Shown here piece after piece: positions 33,549 through 41,057 of a stretch of 64,000 nt of DNA (the stretch's first letter is position 1; each line of letters starts with the position of its first letter). Origin of the DNA: Lawsonibacter asaccharolyticus (GTDB lineage Bacteria > Bacillota > Clostridia > Oscillospirales > Oscillospiraceae); contig BFBT01000001.1 in assembly GCA_003112755.1 (NCBI GenBank), positions 1,674,001 to 1,738,000 on the forward strand. The letters run 5' to 3'. A program made the translations under genes and the position numbers. Under the pieces are notes generated by a model. That model saw only the letters and a list, made by a program, of their open reading frames with translations, had not been told where the DNA came from and searched no databases.

Positions 33549-34388
33549 ATGTCCAGAAAGTTTTCGTTGGCCTATTTGACCATCCCCGGTACCGCCCCTG
33601 TGGACCAGATCCGCATCGCCAAGGAGGCGGGGTATGACTTCGTCAGCCTGCGCACCATCCCGATGCACCTGCCCGGAGAGCCGGAGTTCCTGCTCCACAA
33701 GGACGCCAAGCTGTTCGAGGAGACCCGCCAGGCTCTGAAGGAGTACGACATGCCCGTGATGGACATCGAGCTGGCCCGCGTCCGCCCCGACCTGGACATC
33801 AACGAGTATGACCCCGCGTTTGAGAAGGCAGCCGAGCTGGGCGCCACCGACGTGCTGGGCAGCATCTGGACCCGGGACAAGGCCTACTACATCGATCAGG
33901 TGGCCAAGATCGCCGAGATGGCCAAGAAGTACGGCCTGAAGTATAACGTGGAGTTCCTGCCCTGGGCCGGTGTCCGCAACCTCCAGGAGGCCATCACGCT
34001 GGTGGACACTGTGAAGGCGGACAACCTGTACATCATGGTGGACACCCTCCATGCCGGCCGCGCCGGTGTCACCGGTGCCGAGCTGGCCCGCACCGATCCC
34101 AAATACTTCAACTTCATCCACCTGTGCGACGGCCCCGCCGGGCCCGACGGAGACCCCGTCCTGGACAACATCAAGGACGAGCTGATGCTCTTCACCGCAC
34201 GTGAGGGCCGCCTGTACCCCGGAGAGGGTGCCATGGACATCGCCGGCATGGTGAAGGGGATGCCCGAGATCCCCCTGTCCATCGAGCTGCCCAACCTGAA
34301 GCGGATCGAGGAGCTGGGTGTGGCCGGCCATGCCAAGCGCTGCCTGGATACTGCCAAGGCTTACTTTAAGGAGCACGGCATCGACTGA
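33549..34388 (+). CDS. Xylose-isomerase-like TIM-barrel protein
   Basis: A 279-residue sugar phosphate isomerase/epimerase-fold protein (AP-endonuclease-2 superfamily). Typical metal-site elements: NVEFLPWAGV (Glu), IMVDTLHAGRAG (Asp/His), FIHLCDGPAG (His/Asp) and SIELPNLKR (Glu). The family contains hydroxypyruvate isomerase, IolE, and 3-dehydroshikimate dehydratases of the QuiC/AsbF type. Placed 61 bases before a shikimate-dehydrogenase-like gene, a dehydratase role on a cyclitol or dehydroshikimate-like compound is attractive but unproven. ATTCGGAGGAATGCAGT precedes the start. Strong codon bias suggests high expression. Confidence 0.75.
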   Translation: MSRKFSLAYLTIPGTAPVDQIRIAKEAGYDFVSLRTIPMHLPGEPEFLLHKDAKLFEETRQALKEYDMPVMDIELARVRPDLDINEYDPAFEKAAELGATDVLGSIWTRDKAYYIDQVAKIAEMAKKYGLKYNVEFLPWAGVRNLQEAITLVDTVKADNLYIMVDTLHAGRAGVTGAELARTDPKYFNFIHLCDGPAGPDGDPVLDNIKDELMLFTAREGRLYPGEGAMDIAGMVKGMPEIPLSIELPNLKRIEELGVAGHAKRCLDTAKAYFKEHGID

Positions 34389-34449
34389 GTCCTGCCGTCT
34401 GATATCACCGCAATAAAACTTTTTTGAAGAGAATGAGAGAGGGATCGTT

Positions 34450-35310
34450 ATGAAGATCGACATCAACACCAAAATGATCACCCTGCTGGGCAAACCTCTG
34501 GGCCAGTCTTTCGCAGCCCGGATGCAGAACGCCGGTTATGAGGCCGCCGGTCTGAACATGCTTTACTTCTACACCGAGGTGGACAAGGACCACTTGGGCG
34601 ATGTGGTCAACGGCCTGCGCTACATGAACTTTGCCGGCTTCGCCGTGACCAAGCCCAACAAGGTCCGCGTGCTGCGCTACCTGGACGAGCTGGACCCCCT
34701 GTGCAAGAAGATGGGCGCCAGCAACACCGTGGTCAAGACCCCCGAGGGCAAGCTGATCGGCTACAATACCGACGGCGTTGGCTTCTACACCTCCCTGGTG
34801 GAAGAGGGCAAGATCAACGTGGAGGAGTCCACCTTCTTCTGCTTCGGTGCCGGCGGCGCCGGCCGTGCTATGTGCAGCGTGCTGGCCTATCACGGAGCCA
34901 AGAAGATCTACATCACCGACTTCTATGAGCCCTGCGCTGAGTCCCTGGTCATGGACATCAACGAGAACTTTGCCCCTGTGGCTGAGCTGGTCCACCACGG
35001 CGACTACGCCAAGATCGCTGAGTGCAACGTGGTTATGAACGCCAGCGGCATCGGCATGGGCTCCACCATCGGCCAGACTCCCATGCCCGTGGAGCACATC
35101 CAGCCCGGTCAGTTCTATTTTGACGCCTGCTACAACCCCGACAAGACCCAGTTCCTGCTCAACGCGGAGGAGAAGGGCTGCCAGGTGCTCAACGGTCTGG
35201 GCATGTCCCTGTATCAGGGTGCCGCACAGATCGAACTGTGGACTGGCGAGAAAGCCCCTGTGGAAGCCATGCGCAAGGAGCTCATGGACATCCTGGCGGA
35301 GAGCAAGTAA
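34450..35310 (+). CDS. Shikimate/quinate dehydrogenase-like enzyme (divergent substrate site)
   Basis: A 286-residue AroE-family NAD(P)-dependent dehydrogenase. The catalytic Lys is in AVTKPNK (Lys71) and the Asp in GYNTDGVGF (Asp108), and the dinucleotide loop GAGGAGRA is intact. The N-terminal substrate motif that is normally SxS (as in HSLSP) reads GKPLGQSFAARMQ, so one of the two carboxylate-binding serines is absent. Biosynthetic aroE is therefore unlikely; a catabolic relative acting on quinate, dehydroquinate or another cyclic acid fits the neighbouring TRAP importer. The start is ATG 34450 after GAGAGAGGG. Confidence 0.82.
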   Translation: MKIDINTKMITLLGKPLGQSFAARMQNAGYEAAGLNMLYFYTEVDKDHLGDVVNGLRYMNFAGFAVTKPNKVRVLRYLDELDPLCKKMGASNTVVKTPEGKLIGYNTDGVGFYTSLVEEGKINVEESTFFCFGAGGAGRAMCSVLAYHGAKKIYITDFYEPCAESLVMDINENFAPVAELVHHGDYAKIAECNVVMNASGIGMGSTIGQTPMPVEHIQPGQFYFDACYNPDKTQFLLNAEEKGCQVLNGLGMSLYQGAAQIELWTGEKAPVEAMRKELMDILAESK

Positions 35311-35509
35311 GGACCCCCCATCTGCGCTGTGCGCTGTTTTGAATGAGAAGACAAGAAGAGAGAGAGGAGGAAACCACGCATTGGGGTATTTCCGCGTTCC
35401 GGGGGGAGAAGAGATCGGGATGCGGAGCAGTCCGGCCCCCCGCCGGACATGTCTGCCGCCGGGAACAGCCCGGTGAAAGACGTTGTAAGTAGTAAAGAGG
35501 AGGTAAAAC

Positions 35510-36070
35510 ATGAAAGTCATCAAATGGCTGGATGAGCACTTTGAAGAGACCTTCCTGGTCATTTTCCTGGTCCTCATCTCCTGCATCACCATGCTGCAGA
35601 TCATCGCCAGAACCTTCTTCGCCGCCCTTTCCTGGCCGGAGGAGTTCTGCCGCTACTGCTGGATCTGGAGCGTATTCATTTCCCTGCCCTACACTATGCG
35701 CAAGGGCAACATGCTGCGCGTGAACGTGCTGGTGGACCTGCTGCCCACCAAGGTCCGCAACGCGATCAACATCGTGATCGATCTCATCAACACTGTGGTG
35801 ATGGCGCTGTTTTTCACTGGTTCCATTACCGTGATCCAAAACGCCCTGAACAGCGGCCGTACCTCTCCCGCTATGGAGCTGCCCATGGCCGCTGTGTACA
35901 TCTGCCTGCTGATCGGCTTCGGCCTGGGTGTCCTCCGCGGCATCCAGCAGATCGTGCTTCATGTCATGCACTTCAACAAGAAGGAGCTGACCACTCTGGA
36001 GCAGGCTATGGCGGACGCCGCTGAGGAGGCCGCCGCGGCCAAGGGTGATCTGGAAGGAGGCGCGAACTAA
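35510..36070 (+). CDS. dctQ: TRAP transporter small permease (DctQ)
   Basis: A 186-residue protein with four hydrophobic helices and the SWPEEFCRYCWIWSVFISLP region conserved in DctQ subunits; the C-terminal tail is acidic and alanine-rich. Partner of the large permease, which starts on its stop codon (TAATG). AGAGGAGG precedes ATG 35510. The 200 bases upstream (35311-35509) contain a GTCCGG/CCGGAC hairpin and no gene. Confidence 0.9.
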   Translation: MKVIKWLDEHFEETFLVIFLVLISCITMLQIIARTFFAALSWPEEFCRYCWIWSVFISLPYTMRKGNMLRVNVLVDLLPTKVRNAINIVIDLINTVVMALFFTGSITVIQNALNSGRTSPAMELPMAAVYICLLIGFGLGVLRGIQQIVLHVMHFNKKELTTLEQAMADAAEEAAAAKGDLEGGAN

Positions 36071-37362
36071 TGGCTGCATTAATGGTATTTATCGTATTTC
36101 TGATCGCAATCGCCGTGTCCGTGCCCATTGGCGTGGCCATGTGCCTGGGTACCCTGTTCCCCCAGTATTTTATGAACGCCGGAGCACCGGTGGACCAGCT
36201 GATCAACTTCACACTGTCCGGCGCTGACTCCACTCCCATCCTGGCGGTGCCTCTGTTCATCCTGGGCGGCGTCATCATGGCAGAGGGCGGCATCTCCCGC
36301 CGGCTGTTCAACTTCTTCTCCTACTTCGTAGGAAACATCCCCGGCGGTGTGCCCTGTGCGGCTATCCTGACCTGCCTGTTCTACGGCGCCATCTCCGGTT
36401 CCGGCCCGGCCACCACCGCCGCCGTCGGCTCCATGTGCATCCCCTTCATGGTGGAAATGGGCTATGAGAAGCGCTGGAGCGCCGGCCTGATCGCCGTGGC
36501 CGGCGGCCTGGGCGTCATCATTCCGCCCTCCATCCCCTTCGTGCTCTACTCCCTGGCCACCGGCGTTTCCACCGGCGACCTGTTCCTGGCCGGCGTCATC
36601 CCCGGTATCCTGATTGGCCTGTTCATGATGGCCTATGCGGTGATCTTCTGCATCACCAAGGGCGAGGACAAGCAGCGCATCCGCGCCAAGATGTCCGAGC
36701 TGCGGGGCAACGGCTTCCTGAAGCTGTTTGCTGACAGCTTCTTCGCCCTGCTGTGCCCCATCATCGTGCTGGGCGGCATCTACTCCGGCATCGTCACCCC
36801 CACTGAGGCTGCCTGCGTGTCCGTGTTCTACGCGCTGTTCGTCTCCCTGGTGGTGTACCGCTCCATCACCTTGAAGGACCTGATCCCCTTCCTGGCCAGC
36901 TCTGTCAAGACTTACGGCGGCCTGGCCTTCGTGCTGGCTTTCGCCACCGCTTTCGGCCGCGTGCTGTCCCTGACCCGCGCCACCAAGGTGATCGAGGACT
37001 TCATTGTGGGCAACTTCACCACTTCCTGGAGCGTCCTGTCTGTCCTGGTCATCCTGTTCCTGATCCTGGGCATGGTCATGGATACCGGCCCCGCCATCGT
37101 TATCCTGGCCCCCATCCTGCTGCCCGCTGTGCAGGCCCTGGGTGTGGACTCCGTCCACTTTGGCGTCATCCTGGTGTGCTGTCTGTCCATCGGCCTGGCC
37201 ACGCCTCCCTTCGGCCTGGACCTGTTCGTGGCCGGAAACCTGGCGGAGGAGCCGCCTATGGCTGTCGCCAAGCGCGCGGTCCCCTTCATCATCGCTTTCC
37301 TGCTGGCCCTAGCTCTCATTACTTATGTGGAGCCTGTCAGCTTGGCACTGTTGGGCCGCTGA
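36070..37362 (+). CDS. dctM: TRAP transporter large permease (DctM)
   Basis: A 430-residue, ~12-helix ion-coupled permease. Conserved DctM motifs seen are VPLFILGGVIMAEGGISRRL, GAISGSGPATTAAVGSMCIP, VIIPPSIPFVLY, PTEAACVSVFYA and LATPPFGLDLFV. It couples Na entry to solute uptake delivered by the periplasmic-type binding lipoprotein. Translation is coupled to dctQ by a one-base overlap. Confidence 0.93.
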   Translation: MAALMVFIVFLIAIAVSVPIGVAMCLGTLFPQYFMNAGAPVDQLINFTLSGADSTPILAVPLFILGGVIMAEGGISRRLFNFFSYFVGNIPGGVPCAAILTCLFYGAISGSGPATTAAVGSMCIPFMVEMGYEKRWSAGLIAVAGGLGVIIPPSIPFVLYSLATGVSTGDLFLAGVIPGILIGLFMMAYAVIFCITKGEDKQRIRAKMSELRGNGFLKLFADSFFALLCPIIVLGGIYSGIVTPTEAACVSVFYALFVSLVVYRSITLKDLIPFLASSVKTYGGLAFVLAFATAFGRVLSLTRATKVIEDFIVGNFTTSWSVLSVLVILFLILGMVMDTGPAIVILAPILLPAVQALGVDSVHFGVILVCCLSIGLATPPFGLDLFVAGNLAEEPPMAVAKRAVPFIIAFLLALALITYVEPVSLALLGR

Positions 37363-37455
37363 CCGCTGATCTTGGTTCACCCTTGACCTGGCCGGCCTCT
37401 GGCCGGCCGGGCAAGTGAACAAATAAAACATACCATTTAAGAGGAGGAAACAAAC

Positions 37456-38571
37456 ATGAAGAAATTTGCAGCTCTTGTCCTGGCTGGCGCCATGACTCTG
37501 GGCCTGGCCGCCTGCGGCGGCGGCAACACCAGCACCCCCGCCGCCAGCTCCACCCCCGCTGCCAGCACCCCTGCTGCCAGCACCCCCGCTGCCAGCACCG
37601 GTTCTGACTACGCCAGCCTGGACCCCGTGGTCCTGCGCGGCGCTGACTCCTCCGGCGTGGGCGCCGCTGCCCAGCAGCTGGGTGAGCTGGTTGCCGAGAA
37701 GGTGGACGCCATCACTGGCGGCCAGCTGACCGTTGAGTACTATCCCAACAGCGAGATGGGCGGCGACATGGATATCCAGCAGCAGATGCTGGACGGCACC
37801 CTGGACTATGTGGTGCTGCAGACCGCTCCCACCGTCTCCTTCGTGCCCGCCGTGGCCGTGTTCGATCTGCCCATGGTCTTCGCTCAGTATGACGGCGACA
37901 CCATCGACCAGGTGCTGAACGGCGATGACAGCGAGTTCCTGAAGGCCATTGCCCCCAAGTATGAAGAGAAGAACATGAAGATCCTGGGCTACCTGCAGAA
38001 CGCCACTTACCGTCTGACCACTTCCAATGTGAAGCTGGACACTCTGGATGCGTTCAAGGGCCTGCAGATCCGCACCATGGAGAACCAGAACCACATGGCT
38101 TTCTGGTCTGCTCTGGGCGCTGCCCCCACTCCTCTGGCCTGGCCTGAGGTGTACATCTCCCTGCAGAACGGCACCATCGACGCTCAGGAGAACGCCGCTG
38201 ATACCTGCATGACCTCCAACTTCCAGGAGGTCCAGAAGTATCTGAACTTCACCAACCACATCCTGTACCTGAACCAGATCATCATCAACAATGACAAGTT
38301 CAACAGCCTGGACCCCCTGTATCAGGATGCCCTGACTCAGGCCGTGGAGGAAGCCATTGCTGAGCTGCGTCCCGCTCTGACCGAGCTGGATAAGAGCAGC
38401 AAGGACACTCTGGCTGCCGGCGGCATGGAGATGGTGGAGTACGCTCCCGAGTTCTATGACGAGATCCTGAACCTGCAGGGCGTGCAGGATCTGTACACCA
38501 AGATCGACGGCGAGGTCGACGGTCTGGGTACCATCCTGCAGGACGAGCTGGCCGCTGTTGCCGGGGCCTGA
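37456..38571 (+). CDS. dctP: TRAP solute-binding lipoprotein (DctP)
   Basis: A 371-residue lipoprotein: signal with lipobox GLAACGGG (Cys near residue 21), then a PAAST-repeat linker of ~25 residues, then a DctP fold (KGLQIRTMENQNHMAFWSAL includes the conserved Arg that binds the ligand carboxylate; GTIDAQENAADT is also typical). So the imported compound is a carboxylate. A GC-rich palindrome (GGCCGGCC repeats near 37390) in the 93-base gap after dctM, followed by AAGAGGAGG, may favour high expression of this subunit. Confidence 0.92.
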   Translation: MKKFAALVLAGAMTLGLAACGGGNTSTPAASSTPAASTPAASTPAASTGSDYASLDPVVLRGADSSGVGAAAQQLGELVAEKVDAITGGQLTVEYYPNSEMGGDMDIQQQMLDGTLDYVVLQTAPTVSFVPAVAVFDLPMVFAQYDGDTIDQVLNGDDSEFLKAIAPKYEEKNMKILGYLQNATYRLTTSNVKLDTLDAFKGLQIRTMENQNHMAFWSALGAAPTPLAWPEVYISLQNGTIDAQENAADTCMTSNFQEVQKYLNFTNHILYLNQIIINNDKFNSLDPLYQDALTQAVEEAIAELRPALTELDKSSKDTLAAGGMEMVEYAPEFYDEILNLQGVQDLYTKIDGEVDGLGTILQDELAAVAGA

Positions 38572-38606
38572 TCCCCAGCTGCGGACAAGCGCGTACCCAT
38601 GAATTT

Positions 38607-38645
38607 CAAACGGGCCGGCGCCCCAGCGGCGCCGGTCCGTTTCTT
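38607..38645 (+). terminator. Terminator of the TRAP operon
   Basis: AAACGGGCCGGCGCC paired with GGCGCCGGTCCGTTT (one wobble), loop CCAGC, followed by CTTCCTTT. Confidence 0.85.
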
Positions 38646-38762
38646 CCTTTGGGTGGCCCCGTGGGTCTGCTCCCGGCAGAGAAATATTCCGGAGGCGGTC
38701 CCATGCGTCCAGCCAGATCTGATCCGCTGAAAGACTGCTGTGTTTTGGAGAGGAGCGTTTCT

Positions 38763-39671
38763 ATGGAGCTGCTGAAGAAAAGCCGGGCATTTCTGCTTCT
38801 GTTTGTCACCTTCTTCTTCTGGGGGAGCGTGTACGTGGGGGGGAAGCTGATCTCTGACGATGTGCCCGCCCCCCTGCTGGGCTGCCTGCGGTGTTTTGTG
38901 GCCTCATTTCCCCTGATGCTCATGGCCCGGAAGCACTTCGGCGTGAAGATCGACCGGGCGGACTGGAAATACTTTGCCGGGGTGGGGGTCATGGGCTATT
39001 TCCTCACTATCTTCCTCATCCAGCTGGGGATCTCCCTCACCGGGGCCTCTATGGCCTCCCTGGTCAACTCGGTGACACCAGTGGGGGTCACCATCTTCGC
39101 TGCCCTCCACCTGAAGGAAAAGATTACCCCCACCAAGGTGCTATGTCTGGTGCTGGCACTGGTGGGCACCTTCGTCATCACCACCGGCGCCACCGGCCAG
39201 GGGGAGATGGCGGGCATCCTGGTGGTGCTGGCGGCAGTGGTCACCTGGAGCGTGGCCTCTGTCTTCATGCGCCAGCTCACCGCCAAGTATCCCCCCATTC
39301 TGGTCACAGCCTACGGCATGGTCATCAGTCTGATTTTCCACATCCCTACGGGGCTGGCGGCCGCGGTGCAGGCAGGGGGCACCGGCCTGAGCTCCGCCAA
39401 CATCCTGGTGGTGCTCTATCTGGGGCTGGTGGGCTCCGGGCTGGCCCAGTACACCTGGACGGCCAGTCTGGCCGAGCTGCCTGCCAGCACCTGCTCCCTC
39501 TTTTACCCTCTCCAGCCCATGTTCTCTGCCCTGCTGGGCATACTGCTGCTGAACGAGACTTTCACCCCCTCCTTCCTGGTGGGATTGGTGCTCATCTCCG
39601 CTGATGTCATCCTCAGCACCCTGGAGACCCGCAAGCTGGCAAAGCAGGCGCAGGCCGGGTCAGACCGATAA
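38763..39671 (+). CDS. EamA/DMT-family transporter
   Basis: A 302-residue protein with ten hydrophobic segments formed by two EamA repeats (FFFWGSVYVGGKLISDDVPA in the first; VVTWSVASVFMRQLTAKYPP and YPLQPMFSALLGILLLNETF in the second). The family exports or imports metabolites, often amino acids or nucleotide precursors. ATG 38763 follows GAGAGGAG. It sits between the TRAP operon and the LysR gene and could export a pathway product; that role is a guess. Confidence 0.85.
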   Translation: MELLKKSRAFLLLFVTFFFWGSVYVGGKLISDDVPAPLLGCLRCFVASFPLMLMARKHFGVKIDRADWKYFAGVGVMGYFLTIFLIQLGISLTGASMASLVNSVTPVGVTIFAALHLKEKITPTKVLCLVLALVGTFVITTGATGQGEMAGILVVLAAVVTWSVASVFMRQLTAKYPPILVTAYGMVISLIFHIPTGLAAAVQAGGTGLSSANILVVLYLGLVGSGLAQYTWTASLAELPASTCSLFYPLQPMFSALLGILLLNETFTPSFLVGLVLISADVILSTLETRKLAKQAQAGSDR

Positions 39672-39706
39672 GATATGCTTTTTCTGTCCCGAACTGAAAA
39701 ATATAT

Positions 39707-39735
39707 TTGATTTTTTCATCGAATTATGGCATAAT
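39707..39735 (+). promoter_or_regulatory. Promoter of the LysR gene
   Basis: TTGATT (39707-39712), 17-base spacer, CATAAT (39730-39735). It is bracketed by an 8-bp inverted repeat, CTGTCCCG (39684) and CGGGACAG (39756). Confidence 0.6.
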
Positions 39736-39779
39736 TGAATCAATATATTAAGATCCGGGACAGAAAGGGGGAGCGCCGT

Positions 39780-40703
39780 ATGAATTTACGGCAGCTGCAA
39801 TATTTCAAGACCATCGCCGAGCTGGAGCACTACACCCGGGCGGCGGAAAAGCTGTATGTCAGTCAGTCCAACCTGAGCCACTCCATTCAGGAGCTGGAGG
39901 ACGAGCTGAATGTGGAATTTTTTGTTCGAAAAGGACGCAACATCAAACTGACCAAATATGGGGAGCTGTTCCTCCCCTATGTTTCCCAGGCCCTGAACCT
40001 GCTGGACACCGGAGTGGCCCGACTCCAGGATTATATCAACCCAAACAGCGGAACGGTGGTAATGGCCTGCTTTCCCTCCCTGGCGGAGTTCGCGCCTGAG
40101 CTGATCGTGCGCTATTTATCCGAGACCAACCGGGTGGGGGTGCGCCTCCAGTTCAACCAGGAGGCCACCTTCATGCAGCTGCGGGACAAGCTGCTGGCCG
40201 GGGAGATCGACCTGCTCTTCTGTACTAAAATCGACGACCCCCGGGTGGAAGGGGCCCTCATCGGTGAGCACCAGATCGTCCTGCTGGTCCCGGAGAGCCA
40301 CCGGCTGGCTCAGCGGGAGTCGGTGGACCTGCGGGAGCTGGACGGGGAGCCCTTCATCTCTTTCGACAACAACTGCCAGCTGCGCTCCGTCACCGACGAG
40401 CTGTTCCGGAGCCTGGGCATCCAGCCCAAGATTACCATGGAGACAGCCCAGGACGTCATTATGTACGGCATGGTGGCCGCCAATCACGGCGTCGCTATCG
40501 TTCCCAGGCCCCTGGGCGGGACCCCCTACAATGTGAAGGTGCTGCCCATCGAAAACGAGATCCCCGCGCGGAAGCTGTATATCCAATGGAACAAGGAGCA
40601 GTATATGCCCCCCGCCGCCGAATATTTCCGGGATTTTATTATCCGCAGCGGCCTGATCTTCAACCACTTCTTGGAGCGGCACAATCTGAAAGAGGGCTCC
40701 TGA
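39780..40703 (+). CDS. LysR-family transcriptional regulator
   Basis: A 307-residue regulator. N-terminal winged helix (MNLRQLQYFKTIAELEHYTR, YVSQSNLSHSIQELEDEL) and a C-terminal periplasmic-binding-like effector domain. ATG 39780 is chosen as the canonical LysR N-terminus; an in-frame extension of 15 codons upstream is leader. Flanked by the transport/dehydrogenase genes on one side and the ThDP enzyme on the other, it is the probable activator of both. Confidence 0.9.
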   Translation: MNLRQLQYFKTIAELEHYTRAAEKLYVSQSNLSHSIQELEDELNVEFFVRKGRNIKLTKYGELFLPYVSQALNLLDTGVARLQDYINPNSGTVVMACFPSLAEFAPELIVRYLSETNRVGVRLQFNQEATFMQLRDKLLAGEIDLLFCTKIDDPRVEGALIGEHQIVLLVPESHRLAQRESVDLRELDGEPFISFDNNCQLRSVTDELFRSLGIQPKITMETAQDVIMYGMVAANHGVAIVPRPLGGTPYNVKVLPIENEIPARKLYIQWNKEQYMPPAAEYFRDFIIRSGLIFNHFLERHNLKEGS

Positions 40704-40728
40704 AGCGAAATGACCGGACAAAAGACTT

Positions 40729-40766
40729 GGCCGGCCTGTCCCACCTCGGACAGGCCGGCCTTTTTT
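40729..40766 (+). terminator. Terminator after the LysR gene
   Basis: A 13-bp stem GGCCGGCCTGTCC/GGACAGGCCGGCC, loop CACCTC, then TTTTTT. Confidence 0.95.
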
Positions 40767-40812
40767 GGCACATCCCATGCAGGAATTTGAACAATGAATG
40801 AAAACTAGCTAT

Positions 40813-40841
40813 TTGACAAATAAGAGGGAATATACTATTCT
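40813..40841 (+). promoter_or_regulatory. Promoter of the ThDP enzyme gene
   Basis: TTGACA (40813-40818), 17-base spacer, TATTCT (40836-40841). Start predicted near 40848. Confidence 0.8.
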
Positions 40842-40847
40842 TTGTAT

Positions 40848-41045
40848 GGTAGTAGTAGACAGAAAAAAGAGAGATGCCCTGCGGCTGTTGCTGAAAAATA
40901 GCCAAAGTGGAAGGATTAAAAATTTCCCTTGATCTATGAATTGATTCCATAGGAAATGAGGGAGAGGCCGCCGGGCAGGAACACTGTTTGGGAGAAGCGG
41001 GCGAAAGCCTGATAAGAGATTGCTGATCCAAAAAAATGATATGGA
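40848..41045 (+). ncRNA. Structured 5' leader of the ThDP enzyme gene
   Basis: A leader of about 200 bases with a closing stem TGCCC-GCGGC (40875-40885) paired with GCCGC-GGGCA (40967-40977). It encloses smaller hairpins, including CTATG/CATAG (40934-40952) nested in CCCT/AGGG (40926-40962). No T-box sequence, THI box or other known riboswitch core was recognised, and no terminator follows, so any control would act on translation. Confidence 0.45.
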
Positions 41046-41057
41046 GGATTTCACACA

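Noticed and set aside
34450..35310. Housekeeping aroE of the aromatic pathway
   Set aside because: The SxS substrate motif is altered and the gene sits in a transport/catabolic operon with no other aro genes.
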